Below are positions 16,656 through 26,115 of a DNA stretch of 64,000 nt, one piece after another. The position numbers and the translations under genes were made by a program. The first letter of the stretch is position 1. The number at the start of each line of letters is the position of its first letter. This stretch comes from Sporosarcina sp. FSL K6-1522. GTDB taxonomy: Bacteria; Bacillota; Bacilli; Bacillales_A; Planococcaceae. Under the pieces are notes generated by a model. That model was not told where the DNA came from. It was given only the letters and a program-made list of their open reading frames with translations, and did no database searches. The stretch spans positions 991,501 through 1,055,500 of the forward strand of contig NZ_CP152019.1 in NCBI RefSeq assembly GCF_038622445.1. Reading direction: 5' to 3'.

Positions 16656-17282
16656 ATGAAATCATGTCCAGAACATGTTGTCCATTACATGCACGCGTAT
16701 TTAGACGGTGATATAGAACTTGAAGAAGAACGAGAATTGAAAGAGCACTTAGCGAACTGCGCAGAGTGCCGAGAAATCATGAATGGGCTGAGTGAGGCCA
16801 TTACATTTATCGGTAGTGCTACTGCGGTGGAGGCGCCCAATCATTTTGTAGAAGGTGTGATGGCACGCCTTCCGAAAGAGAAATCACAGGTGGGCATTCA
16901 GCGTTGGTTACGCGGTCATCCGTTTCTTGCCGCCGCTGCGATGTTTTTCATACTAATGAGTGCGTCGCTATTTTCGGGTTATAGCAATGATCAGCAATTT
17001 TCAGTGACGAAGCAACCGAATCTTGTCATTGAGGGAGAAACTGTGCTTGTTCCAGAAGGTGAAAAGGTAGAAGGAGACATCGTTGTGAAAAATGGTACGC
17101 TTCGAATCGAAGGGGAAGTAGATGGCGATGTGACAGTCATCCATGGTTCAAAATATATGGCTTCTACGGCGATTGTAACAGGTACAAGCGAGGAAATTGA
17201 TGAAGTGTTCGATTGGTTATGGTATAAAATAAAGAAAACGGCGAAAGACATCTTTTCTTCTTCAGATAAGGGCGAGGAGTAA
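16656..17282 (+). CDS. rsiW: Anti-sigma-W factor RsiW
   Basis: Membrane protein that holds SigW inactive until cut by regulated proteolysis. N-terminal zinc anti-sigma domain (CPEHVVHYMHAYLDG, then HLANCAEC, the HxxxCxxC motif), one transmembrane helix near residues 88-107, and an extracellular domain of short beta repeats (VEGDIVVKNGTLRIEGEVDG). TAGGAGGT precedes the ATG. 208 residues, the usual length. Confidence 0.94.
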   Translation: MKSCPEHVVHYMHAYLDGDIELEEERELKEHLANCAECREIMNGLSEAITFIGSATAVEAPNHFVEGVMARLPKEKSQVGIQRWLRGHPFLAAAAMFFILMSASLFSGYSNDQQFSVTKQPNLVIEGETVLVPEGEKVEGDIVVKNGTLRIEGEVDGDVTVIHGSKYMASTAIVTGTSEEIDEVFDWLWYKIKKTAKDIFSSSDKGEE

Positions 17283-17286
17283 GTCT

Positions 17287-17329
17287 AGCGACTGCTACAA
17301 ACCGTTCAAAGTGGTTTGTAGCAGTCGCT
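17287..17329. repeat. 17-bp perfect inverted repeat after rsiW
   Basis: AGCGACTGCTACAAACC and its reverse complement with a 9-base loop, 5 bases after the rsiW stop. No T run follows, so a classical terminator is uncertain. Its core ACTGCTACAA is also the core of the inverted repeat at 26051-26109. Confidence 0.7.
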
Positions 17330-17416
17330 CATTTGTCGTCTTCAAGGAAGCAAAGTTGCATATCGTTGTGCTATACTGGACGCAGAAGAAACTGTTTATG
17401 AAGGTAGGCGAAGCAC

Positions 17417-18253
17417 ATGCCAAAATGGGAAGGTTTAATTGATTTGAGTCCAGTCATGGCACTTGTTAATATCGTGGATGTGCTTCTTGTCTGGTTTGTT
17501 TTTTATAAATTGATTACAATTATTAAAGGAACGAAAGCGGTTCAGTTGTTAAAAGGGATTTTCGTACTGCTTATTGCGCGTACGTTGACGGAATTCTTCG
17601 GCTTTAATACTCTTTTATGGATGATGGACCAAGTTTTGACATACGGATTCCTTGCCATTATCATTATCTTTCAACCGGAACTTCGTCGTGCTCTTGAACA
17701 GTTAGGGAGAGGACGCCTATTTGCACGAACGAAGATGCAGGAGGAAGAAGAACGTGATCGACTGATAGAGGCTTTTACAAAATCCGTTAGTTATATGGCA
17801 AAACGTCGAATAGGGGCCCTTATTTCCATTGAAAAAGAAACGGGACTGAGCGAATATATTGAAACCGGTACACGAATGGATTCAACAATCTCCTCGGAGC
17901 TGTTAATTAATGTATTTATTCCCAATACACCGCTTCATGATGGTGCAGTCATTGTTCAAAGAAATAGGATAGCGGCTGCAGCGTGTTATTTGCCGCTATC
18001 CGAAAGTCCATTCATCTCCAAAGAGCTAGGGACGCGGCATAGGGCGGCACTTGGCATCAGTGAGGTGACGGATGCGATTACGATTATTGTGTCGGAAGAA
18101 ACAGGGGCGGTAAGCATTACGACGGATGGCGATATTAATCGTAATCTAGGTATGGAAGAATTTGAAATGCGGTTACGAAAATCTTGGTTCGGTTTAGAAA
18201 GTGAGCAACCGGAGACGACCTCTCTATGGAAGTGGAGGAGAAAAAATGGATAA
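17417..18253 (+). CDS. cdaA: Diadenylate cyclase CdaA
   Basis: Makes the essential second messenger c-di-AMP from two ATP. Three N-terminal membrane helices (about residues 10-32, 40-60, 68-85) precede the DAC domain, whose signature motifs are LHDGAVIV (DGA) and GTRHRAALG (RHR). 278 residues, typical of CdaA. Its 3' end overlaps cdaR by 8 bases, so the two are translationally coupled, as in B. subtilis. Confidence 0.96.
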   Translation: MPKWEGLIDLSPVMALVNIVDVLLVWFVFYKLITIIKGTKAVQLLKGIFVLLIARTLTEFFGFNTLLWMMDQVLTYGFLAIIIIFQPELRRALEQLGRGRLFARTKMQEEEERDRLIEAFTKSVSYMAKRRIGALISIEKETGLSEYIETGTRMDSTISSELLINVFIPNTPLHDGAVIVQRNRIAAAACYLPLSESPFISKELGTRHRAALGISEVTDAITIIVSEETGAVSITTDGDINRNLGMEEFEMRLRKSWFGLESEQPETTSLWKWRRKNG

Positions 18254-19529
18254 ATTTATGGATAGCCCATGGTTTCTCCGTTTAACGGCATTGGCCCTTG
18301 CCATTTTGCTCTTTTTCTCTGTGCAGGCGGATGATGAAAAAATAGCCGGTAAAAATGCTGGAGATACGGAAGCTACAATCGAAGGTGTTCCAGTGGAAGT
18401 CTATTATGACGAAGAAAATCTTGTGGTGACGGGAGTTCCTGAAACTGTGGATGTGACGATTGATGGACCGGCGAACATCGTTCAGTCTACAAAATTGCGA
18501 AAAGATTTCACGTTGCGTGTGGATTTACGGGACTTACTCATCGGAGAGCATACCGTGCGTATTGAACCTGAGAATTTATCGGATAAATTACAAGTGCAGT
18601 TAGATCCAGCAGTGATTGATGTAGTTATTGAGGAGAAAATCACACAAACATTCAAGGTTGAACCGGAGCTCAATCAGCGCTTGCTTGCTGAAGATTATAG
18701 CGTTGTAAAAATGGAAGTTGAACCGAAGACCATTGAGGTAACGGGACCTAAAAGTGTGATTGACTCGATTAGTTTTGTGAAGGCGTCAGTGGTTGGTGAG
18801 CCGGGCATTATGAAGTCATTTGAGCAACAAGCGGATGTCCGCGTCCTGGATCGGGATTTGAACAAGTTGAATGTGACGATTGTGCCTGAAAAAGTGACCG
18901 TCAAAGTTGAAGTTGAGGAATATCATAAAGAACTACCGATTGTACTAACTTCGCGTGGAGCAGCTGGAGACGGTGTAACCATCGATTCAATCACAACGGA
19001 TGAGAAGACGATTGTGCTATATGGCTCGAGGAAAGTGTTAGATCAGATGAAAGAATTTAGCGTAGACGTAGATATTACTGAAGTAAAAGAGAACGGAACG
19101 AAAGAGATTGACTTGAAAAAACCAAAAGGGATTTCAAGGATGTCCTTGGATAAGCTCAAGGTGAAATTGGGTGTGGCGGTATCAAATGGCGATGTGGATG
19201 TGGAGGCTGAGGATCCAGAAGTTCCAGAAGAGCCGGTAGCCAAGGTCGTTACGATAGAATTTAATAATATTCCAATTACAGTAAAAGGTCTAAGTAGTGA
19301 ATATAAAAGCTCCTTCCAAAAACCAGCAAGTGGCTTAGTAGCATTGTCAGTGACAGCGGATCAAGCTGTCATTGATGCGCTAAAAATATCCGATTTCGCA
19401 GTGTATATTGATGCGTCTGGGACGGTAGCTGAAGGAGAAGAAACGTTTGCGGTTTCAGTGGAAGGACCTACAAATGTCCAATGGAAACTGTCAGATGAAA
19501 AAGTAACGATGATGATTGAACTTGCTTAG
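18246..19529 (+). CDS. cdaR: CdaR (YbbR-domain regulator of CdaA)
   Basis: Extracytoplasmic partner that modulates CdaA. One N-terminal signal anchor (about residues 8-24) and then four YbbR-type beta modules, recognisable by recurrent VPVEVYY, VTIDGP and KVTVKVE-type strands. 427 residues. ATG 18246 follows GGAGGAG; an earlier in-frame GTG inside cdaA (18201) is rejected. Confidence 0.93.
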   Translation: MDKFMDSPWFLRLTALALAILLFFSVQADDEKIAGKNAGDTEATIEGVPVEVYYDEENLVVTGVPETVDVTIDGPANIVQSTKLRKDFTLRVDLRDLLIGEHTVRIEPENLSDKLQVQLDPAVIDVVIEEKITQTFKVEPELNQRLLAEDYSVVKMEVEPKTIEVTGPKSVIDSISFVKASVVGEPGIMKSFEQQADVRVLDRDLNKLNVTIVPEKVTVKVEVEEYHKELPIVLTSRGAAGDGVTIDSITTDEKTIVLYGSRKVLDQMKEFSVDVDITEVKENGTKEIDLKKPKGISRMSLDKLKVKLGVAVSNGDVDVEAEDPEVPEEPVAKVVTIEFNNIPITVKGLSSEYKSSFQKPASGLVALSVTADQAVIDALKISDFAVYIDASGTVAEGEETFAVSVEGPTNVQWKLSDEKVTMMIELA

Positions 19530-19628
19530 CATGAATCAGCAGAAGTTCAAACACCCGACACAATTACGCCTTGGTGTAATTGATAAAAGAATACGACTGA
19601 ATGTACAGAATTAAAGGGGAGAATGGAA

Positions 19629-20978
19629 ATGACAAAGTATTTCGGAACAGATGGCGTCCGCGGCGTGGCAAATGAAGAATTGACACCGGAGCTCGCTTTT
19701 AAACTCGGTAGAATCGGTGGCCATGTATTGACAAAAGACTCAGATGGCAAATCACAAGTACTTGTCGGACGTGATACCCGGATTTCAGGTCATATGCTTG
19801 AAAGTGCGCTCATCGCGGGTCTATTATCTACAGGGGTTGAAGTGATGACCTTAGGTGTGATTAGTACGCCAGGAGTTGCCTACTTAACCCGCGTGATGAA
19901 TGGGCAGGCGGGTGTGATGATTTCTGCTTCACATAACCCTGTTGCAGATAATGGTATTAAGTTTTTTGGTGCAGATGGCTATAAGTTAACGGATGCACAA
20001 GAGGAAGAAATTGAGCGATTGTTAAATGAAGAGCAGGATACAATTCCTCGCCCGATTGGAGCAGGTGTTGGTGCAATTACGGAATACTTCGAGGGCGGTC
20101 ACAAATATATTCAGTATTTAAAACAAACAGTGGACGAGGAATTTACGGGATTACATGTAGCACTGGACTGTGCACATGGCGCAACATCGTCGTTGGCGAC
20201 GCATGTATTTGCGGATCTTGATGCTGATTTGTCGACAATGGGTGCTTCACCAAACGGATTGAATATCAATGAAGGCGTTGGCTCCACGCACCCTGAAGAA
20301 TTAGCGAAGCTAGTCGTCGAAAAAGGAGCTCATATCGGCTTAGCGTTCGATGGTGACGGGGATCGTCTGATTGCTGTCGATGAGCAAGGGAACATTGTTG
20401 ACGGCGATCAAATTATGTATATTATTGGTCGTCATCTACAGTCAGAAGGACGCCTACAGTCAGGGACAATTGTGTCCACGATTATGAGTAATCTAGGCTT
20501 TCATAAAGCAGTTGAAGAACAAGGGATGAAAAGCATACAAACCGCTGTCGGTGACCGATATGTGGTAGAAGAGATGCGCAAAAACGGTTATAATTTCGGT
20601 GGAGAGCAATCAGGTCATATTGTCTTCCTAGATTATAATACGACGGGTGATGGGCTTCTGACAGGTCTTCAACTTGTGAATATTATGAAGCGTACGGGGC
20701 GGAAGTTGTCTGAACTTGCGAGTGAGATGACGATTTATCCGCAGCAGCTTGTCAACGTGCGTGTGACGGATAAGAATGCTGTAACAGACAATGCGCATGT
20801 GGCGGAAGTGATTGCAGCGGTTGAGCAGGGAATGGCTGGCAATGGTCGTGTTCTCGTTCGCCCTTCGGGTACAGAGCCACTCGTTCGTGTCATGGTAGAA
20901 GCGCCGAATGAAGAGGATTGCACGCGTTATGTTGAGCAGATTGCGGATGTTGTACGGAAAGAGATGGGACTTGAATAA
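19629..20978 (+). CDS. glmM: Phosphoglucosamine mutase
   Basis: Converts glucosamine-6-phosphate to glucosamine-1-phosphate for UDP-GlcNAc and cell wall synthesis. The phosphoserine loop is [12 protein letters not shown] (Ser about 101), the metal loop is DGDGDR, the sugar loop is GGEQSGH and the phosphate loop is [12 protein letters not shown]. 449 residues against 448 in B. subtilis. ATG 19629 is 6-8 nt after AAGGGGAG; the ATG at 19623 abuts it. Cluster with cdaA-cdaR is conserved and links c-di-AMP to wall precursor supply. The usual downstream glmS is not in this window. Confidence 0.97.
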   Translation: MTKYFGTDGVRGVANEELTPELAFKLGRIGGHVLTKDSDGKSQVLVGRDTRISGHMLESALIAGLLSTGVEVMTLGVISTPGVAYLTRVMNGQAGVMISASHNPVADNGIKFFGADGYKLTDAQEEEIERLLNEEQDTIPRPIGAGVGAITEYFEGGHKYIQYLKQTVDEEFTGLHVALDCAHGATSSLATHVFADLDADLSTMGASPNGLNINEGVGSTHPEELAKLVVEKGAHIGLAFDGDGDRLIAVDEQGNIVDGDQIMYIIGRHLQSEGRLQSGTIVSTIMSNLGFHKAVEEQGMKSIQTAVGDRYVVEEMRKNGYNFGGEQSGHIVFLDYNTTGDGLLTGLQLVNIMKRTGRKLSELASEMTIYPQQLVNVRVTDKNAVTDNAHVAEVIAAVEQGMAGNGRVLVRPSGTEPLVRVMVEAPNEEDCTRYVEQIADVVRKEMGLE

Positions 20979-20992
20979 GTGATCGACTTAAG

Positions 20993-21034
20993 AACTGGAA
21001 ATACCTAAACTTTAGGTGTTTCCAGTTTGTTTTA
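20993..21034 (+). terminator. Terminator of the cdaA-cdaR-glmM unit
   Basis: AACTGGAAATACCTAA pairs with TTAGGTGTTTCCAGTT (one mismatch), then TTGTTTT-rich sequence. Confidence 0.8.
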
Positions 21035-21087
21035 AAATAAGCAAGATTTTTTCAATCTGAGACATGTATTTGCAAGGAGGGATGAAT

Positions 21088-22692
21088 ATGAAGCGGAAGG
21101 ATTACCGTCAGATGCTCTCTGAGCGAGTCGAGACGACATTTTCTGAATGGCAAACAAAGGATGTTATAACGGAAAGTGAATTGTATAACTTTTTACATAT
21201 GTTGAAAGGGACATCGGGCACAATTGGGATGGAAGCGCTTTCCATTTTTTGTTCATCTCATCTGGAGATCTTATCACTTGAAAATGATAATGAAATCGCA
21301 ATGTCTTCCCTTACTAATTTTTTTGACAAGATTAGTAGTTTTTTAGAGGGGATGGAAGAAAACCAAGTTATTATTCCAGTAACTTACCAGCAGCGGTTCG
21401 ATGAGGAAGTATTTTTCTTAATAATTGACGACGATTTGGAGTTTGTCTCCTATGTGAAAGAACTGTTAGAAGCATTGGGGGCACAAGTAGTGATTGCTTT
21501 GAATGGTAGGCGTGGAATTGATCAGTTCTATTCCATGCGACCGAATTTTGTATTGATTGACTTGTTTCTTCCGGATATGTCTGGTTTCGATGTGCTTAGC
21601 AAAATATCTGATACTGCGATGGCTAGGCGAGCGACACTGATGGTTACGAGTGTGGATCAGTCGAAAGAAAATCGTATTAAGGCTTATGAAAATGGTGCGA
21701 TGGACTTCATAGGAAAGCCACTCGATCTTGAAGTTTTCTTACCTTATTTGTTCAATCGCGATAAAATGAGAAAAACCGTTGGAAAATCGATTATAACAGA
21801 TGGATTGACGGGAGTGGGGAACAGGAAGTATTTTGATGAAGCGATACGACATCATGCGGAGTTGTCTGATCGATCAGGCGTCCCTTTTTCGCTAGTGATG
21901 ATGGATTTAGATCATTTTAAAAAGATCAATGACTCATATGGTCATCCAGCGGGAGATGAAGTCTTACGGAAACTATGCGAAGTCATCAATCAGGAGAAAC
22001 GGGAAGTCGACCAAGCATTTCGCTATGGCGGTGAGGAATTTGCCATTCTGTTGTCGGGGGTGCAAGCGGAAAAAGCGGCTGTCTTTTTGGAAAGAGTTCG
22101 GACAAAATTTAATGCATTAATCTTTGAAGAGGCTGGTTACTCGTTCTCTGTTACGTTTTCGGCAGGTATAGCGATGTATGCAGAGGATACAGACAAGCTG
22201 ATCTCTACAGCCGATCAGGCGCTTTATGAGGCCAAGCGGACGGGACGAAATCGGACAGTTATTTTTGATGAGAAAAAGTCGCTTGCCAAACGGAAGTTGC
22301 ACATTATTATTGTGGATGATGACATACTTGTACGGGAAGTACTCCAGAGAAAATTAGTCGAATGGACTTCTCCGGATATTGATATTACAGTAGAAACATA
22401 TGCCAATGGACCAGCGTTTCTCGAAGCAGATTGGTATAGCCCGGAAGAGCGTTATATCGTGCTGTTAGATGGGATTATGCCTGAAATGGATGGTTTGGAA
22501 GTGCTAGGACGCCTAAAGAAAAATGAAGAGGTTGAAAAGAATGTCTTAGTGTCTATGATGACTGCGCGAACGAGTGACGCTGATATTAAGGCGGCGTTAT
22601 GGCTTGGGGCTGATGATTATATTATGAAGCCATTCCGGTCTGAGGACGTATTAGCACGAATTCAGCAATTGGCAAGTAAGCTACTCAATTGA
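21088..22692 (+). CDS. HPt-REC-GGDEF-REC response regulator, diguanylate cyclase
   Basis: Four-module protein of 534 residues: a histidine phosphotransfer domain (FLHMLKGTSGTIG, His about residue 38), a first receiver (LIIDDDLEF, LIDLFLPDMSG, FIGKPL), a GGDEF cyclase (TDGLTGVGNR, RYGGEEFAILL, fully canonical GGEEF) and a second receiver (IIIVDDDILV, LLDGIMPEMDG, YIMKPF). It could take phosphate from the hybrid kinase encoded opposite and make c-di-GMP. ATG 21088 is 7 nt after AAGGAGG. Followed by a stand-alone receiver gene. Confidence 0.92.
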   Translation: MKRKDYRQMLSERVETTFSEWQTKDVITESELYNFLHMLKGTSGTIGMEALSIFCSSHLEILSLENDNEIAMSSLTNFFDKISSFLEGMEENQVIIPVTYQQRFDEEVFFLIIDDDLEFVSYVKELLEALGAQVVIALNGRRGIDQFYSMRPNFVLIDLFLPDMSGFDVLSKISDTAMARRATLMVTSVDQSKENRIKAYENGAMDFIGKPLDLEVFLPYLFNRDKMRKTVGKSIITDGLTGVGNRKYFDEAIRHHAELSDRSGVPFSLVMMDLDHFKKINDSYGHPAGDEVLRKLCEVINQEKREVDQAFRYGGEEFAILLSGVQAEKAAVFLERVRTKFNALIFEEAGYSFSVTFSAGIAMYAEDTDKLISTADQALYEAKRTGRNRTVIFDEKKSLAKRKLHIIIVDDDILVREVLQRKLVEWTSPDIDITVETYANGPAFLEADWYSPEERYIVLLDGIMPEMDGLEVLGRLKKNEEVEKNVLVSMMTARTSDADIKAALWLGADDYIMKPFRSEDVLARIQQLASKLLN

Positions 22693-22721
22693 CATTCTAT
22701 TCACACACTTAGGAGGATTGA

Positions 22722-23087
22722 ATGATGGTAGAAAGAATACTTGTTGTGGATGATGATGAGGTACTTAGGATGCTCGTAACGGATACGCTTGAATTTGAAG
22801 GCTATACGATTGAAGAAGCGGAAGATGGGCTAGAAGGCTATGAGAAAATAGCTAATAGTCAGTACGATGTCATTATTCTTGATTATATGATGCCGCAGCT
22901 GACAGGGATGGAAGTGTTGGATAAGATACAATCCTTTTCGCTGGACGTTCCTATTATTATGCTGACGGCTAAAGCGCAGCAAGGAGATCGTGAAATGGCT
23001 AAGCGGTTTGGGGCAAATTACTTTATGGCCAAGCCATTTAGCCCAGCCGAATTGGTAGCGTTAGTTAAACAAATTTTACAGCGATAA
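22722..23087 (+). CDS. Single-domain response regulator (REC only)
   Basis: 121 residues forming one receiver: VDDDEVLR acidic pair, phosphoacceptor Asp in IILDYMMPQLTG, Thr in MLTAKAQ and Lys in FMAKPFSP. There is no output domain, so it acts by protein contact or as a phosphate relay. AGGAGG precedes two adjacent ATGs. It is 29 bases after the HPt-GGDEF gene and convergent with the hybrid kinase. Confidence 0.92.
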   Translation: MMVERILVVDDDEVLRMLVTDTLEFEGYTIEEAEDGLEGYEKIANSQYDVIILDYMMPQLTGMEVLDKIQSFSLDVPIIMLTAKAQQGDREMAKRFGANYFMAKPFSPAELVALVKQILQR

Positions 23088-23125
23088 ACCAAAGCCTCAG
23101 GAATTGGCTCCCTGAGGCTTTGGTT
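23087..23125. terminator. Bidirectional hairpin terminator
   Basis: 15-bp stem AACCAAAGCCTCAGG/CCTGAGGCTTTGGTT between convergent signalling genes; flanking T/A tracts are short. Confidence 0.7.
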
Positions 23126-23133
23126 GTTGAAGA

Positions 23134-25965
23134 TTATAGACCGCCTTGAGATGAATGGGGGTATAAGATGACTCCCTCTCTCTTTTCAAGTGCAATCGCG
23201 ATTGTTTCAGATAGTTGATGGAGCGGATAAGGCTTTGTCATATAATGATCGATTTGATATTCGGCGATTAGCTCTTCTTGTTTTTCAAGTGCAGAAGAAA
23301 TAATGATTGGAATATGCTGTGTTGAAGTTTCCTCTTTCAATAATTTGATAAGATCCCAACCGGTTTGGTCATCTCTCAGCATCAGGTCAATGACAATACA
23401 ATCTGGCTGCTGATCTTTTGTATAGTCAAAGGCAGCTTGTACTTCCGAATGGGAGATGAAGGAGAAGCCTTTCATTCGTAATTCCTCAGCGAGTAACAAT
23501 ACAATACTGTCATCATCTTCGACGACAACAACAGCAGGCTTATTCGCTGACAGCATTTCTGTATTTATAACTTTTTTGATGGGCAAGGAGAAGAAAACGG
23601 TTGTCCCTTTGTATTCTTCAGATTCAATCCAAATTGCGCCATTATGTTTCTCAATGATTTCGCGGCAAATTGCAAGCCCGAGTCCTGTGCCACCAATCTT
23701 ACGGCTATAGCTATTGTCGAGACGGTGGAACTTTTCAAAGAGATGATCGACTTGTTCGGCTGGAATACCAATTCCTTCATCTTTGATGGCGACGATGGCT
23801 TGATCGCCTTCTGTCGATAAGGAGACGGTGACAGCTCCACCTTCTGGTGAAAATTTAATCGCATTGCTGAGTATGTTTGTAAATACTTGAAGGATCCGAT
23901 CTTGATCGGCATAGAGAATCGGTGTACTTGTGTTATCTACAAGCGTGATTGCATGCGCATCATTTTTCGGGAAATTTTCAATTGCCCGTATAGTAATTTC
24001 GGATAGATTGACTTCTTGTATGTCGTAGGATTGATTGCCTGACTCCATGCGCTGTAAATCTAAGAAATCGTTAATAAGGTTTGTTAGTCTTTTCGCTTCT
24101 TTATGAATGGTTTCTTGATAACGTTTTTGTCGCTTCGTGTCCATTTCTTTTGATAGTAGCAGTTCTGTAAAGCCAAGGATGCTGGATAAAGGTGTTCGCA
24201 ATTCATGGCTTACGGTCGATACAAGTTCGGTTTTCATGCGGTCAATCTCGTATTCCTGTGTAATATCACGATGAACAAAAACCGTTCCTGCCTTTTCGCC
24301 TTCCATCATAACAGGGACACTATAGACATTTAGCACTTTTAAGGTGTCACCTTGAATGGTATAAGACGTTTGAGAGACGTTCGTTGTTTGGGATGCAAGT
24401 GATGTCTCGAAAAATTGTTGTAGCTGTCCGTCGTCATTCGATTTGTCCATGAAACAGCGAATCCATCCGTTTTTATCGGTCGGGCATTCGGTGCTGTCAG
24501 CAGGCATATCGAGTAATCGGAACAATGCTTGATTATACTTTTGCATGTTTCCTGAATTTGAAACAAATTGAATGCCTTCTGTCACGTTATCGAGGATGTT
24601 TTGATTTAACGCACGCTCGTGATTGACGAGTTCATATTGCTCAATTCGATCGACGGCGAGCGCAACTCGATTGAGAATGCCATAAATGTCATGGAGATCA
24701 TCCTTAGTGAATGTACGCCCCACTCGGGACAGGGCCAGTGTGATATGGAATTTTCCCTCACTATCTTTAACGCTAGCCATAAGATCGTAGACATACGTTT
24801 GAGAAGTGGCAATTCCTTTTTCGTAATCTGCTTCCCGTTTGAGCACGTAATAAGGTTCTTTTTCCAGTCGTAGTTTTACATAGTGCAGTTGCTTCTCCTT
24901 GAACTCTTCAAACATGTGATCCGTAATATTATTTAGGCTGTATTCGCCACTTTGCGGTAACCAAAAAGCGCCAAGGTCGATGGCATATAGTTCTTTAAAA
25001 TAGTCGAGGACGGTATCGGCTAATTCCTGTTTGTCGAGCGTGAAGGATAGGTGGTGGTTCAAGCCGTTATAGCGCTCGAGACGAAATTTTGAATGACGCG
25101 CTTCCGAAAGGGCATGTTCCATTTTGGCTTGTTTGTCGAATAGTTCTTCTTGCTGTGATAGCAGCTCGTCATTTTGTGCGACTAATTTTTGTTCTTTGAC
25201 ATTAATCGTGTCAATCATTTTTGCGAAAGAATCGGATAGTGCACCGATTTCATCAGAACGGATGATTGGCTTAAAGATGAATTCTTCTCCATTTTGGTAG
25301 TTATCTGCGGCTACTCTCATCTGTTCGATTGGGCGTATGAAATGGTAAACGACTTGCCAAATCATCCAAATGGTGAACAATAGTAAAATCAAGCCTAATA
25401 GAAAGAGTAGTAGAAAGAAACCATTTAAGAGCTGCGTTGTTTTTTCAAAAACGCTATGCAGGCCAGTGTTGACTTGCTGATTGTAGCTGTTTGAATAATC
25501 GACGAGTCGGTTGACGGTTGTGTTCGATCCGCTAAGCGATAGCTGACGTAATCCTTCATAGTCATTTGCTTGTACAAAGGCGAGTGCTTGTGGCAATACT
25601 TCTTCTTCGTATTGTCCGAGGAATGTTTCGATTTCATTGACCAAGTCTTGTTCAGCGTCGGTTAATGTACGCTTTTTAAGTTTTTCAATGGTTTCTTTAA
25701 TTGTTTCAATTTCCTGGTATGCAATTGCTAACTCACTGTCGAGTTGGAAAGCATAGTAACCGCGGACACGGAAGAATAGCCCGGTAGTCGCATCGGCAAG
25801 ATCGTCGATTTCGTGTGCTTTTTCGAACAGATTTTCTTGCTCTGTTACAAAGTGATCCCAGGATTTTTTCGCATAGATATAAATACCGGCTGTCACGAGC
25901 GTTAAAATAATCATAATGGTAATCGTAATGGTTAAATACCGTTGTCGAATGCCGTCTTTTTGCAT
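23134..25965 (-). CDS. Membrane hybrid sensor histidine kinase with C-terminal receiver
   Basis: About 943 residues: transmembrane helix (about 10-32), CHASE3-like helical extracellular domain, second transmembrane helix (about 180-210), HAMP, coiled coil, a GAF-like region (about 290-440), a PAS segment (about 455-560), HisKA (STVSHELRTPLSSILGF), HATPase (N box AIKFSPEGG, DEGIGIP, GGTGLGLAI) and a receiver (VVVEDDDSIV, VIDLMLRDDQTG). The ATG at 25965 has CGGAG 9 nt upstream; the ATG at 26004 has no ribosome binding site. It converges on the two receiver genes and probably works with them. Confidence 0.9.
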   Translation of the reverse strand: MQKDGIRQRYLTITITIMIILTLVTAGIYIYAKKSWDHFVTEQENLFEKAHEIDDLADATTGLFFRVRGYYAFQLDSELAIAYQEIETIKETIEKLKKRTLTDAEQDLVNEIETFLGQYEEEVLPQALAFVQANDYEGLRQLSLSGSNTTVNRLVDYSNSYNQQVNTGLHSVFEKTTQLLNGFFLLLFLLGLILLLFTIWMIWQVVYHFIRPIEQMRVAADNYQNGEEFIFKPIIRSDEIGALSDSFAKMIDTINVKEQKLVAQNDELLSQQEELFDKQAKMEHALSEARHSKFRLERYNGLNHHLSFTLDKQELADTVLDYFKELYAIDLGAFWLPQSGEYSLNNITDHMFEEFKEKQLHYVKLRLEKEPYYVLKREADYEKGIATSQTYVYDLMASVKDSEGKFHITLALSRVGRTFTKDDLHDIYGILNRVALAVDRIEQYELVNHERALNQNILDNVTEGIQFVSNSGNMQKYNQALFRLLDMPADSTECPTDKNGWIRCFMDKSNDDGQLQQFFETSLASQTTNVSQTSYTIQGDTLKVLNVYSVPVMMEGEKAGTVFVHRDITQEYEIDRMKTELVSTVSHELRTPLSSILGFTELLLSKEMDTKRQKRYQETIHKEAKRLTNLINDFLDLQRMESGNQSYDIQEVNLSEITIRAIENFPKNDAHAITLVDNTSTPILYADQDRILQVFTNILSNAIKFSPEGGAVTVSLSTEGDQAIVAIKDEGIGIPAEQVDHLFEKFHRLDNSYSRKIGGTGLGLAICREIIEKHNGAIWIESEEYKGTTVFFSLPIKKVINTEMLSANKPAVVVVEDDDSIVLLLAEELRMKGFSFISHSEVQAAFDYTKDQQPDCIVIDLMLRDDQTGWDLIKLLKEETSTQHIPIIISSALEKQEELIAEYQIDHYMTKPYPLHQLSETIAIALEKREGVILYPHSSQGGL

Positions 25966-26050
25966 GTCATTCAGCTCCGTTCTTGAGGTGGCATAGTTAT
26001 TCATAGTCTACCATGCAGGAACAGGAAAGGCATCCGTAGGTAAAATATTA

Positions 26051-26109
26051 GGTGCCAGGCACTGCTACAATTCGCGGAAAGACGCGAATTGTAGCAGTGG
26101 CCTGGCACC
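26051..26109. repeat. Large palindromic intergenic repeat (26-bp arms)
   Basis: Left arm begins GGTGCCAGGCACTGCTACAA and runs to 26076; the right arm from 26083 is its reverse complement with one extra G. Loop GAAAGA. It sits between pstA and the hybrid kinase gene, both on the minus strand. The GGTGCCAGGCAC end is itself nearly palindromic, typical of dispersed REP-like elements. Confidence 0.75.
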
Positions 26110-26115
26110 CAAGGC

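Noticed and set aside
17287..17329. Inverted repeat as a firm rsiW terminator
   Set aside because: The stem is perfect but no U tract follows; kept as a repeat only.
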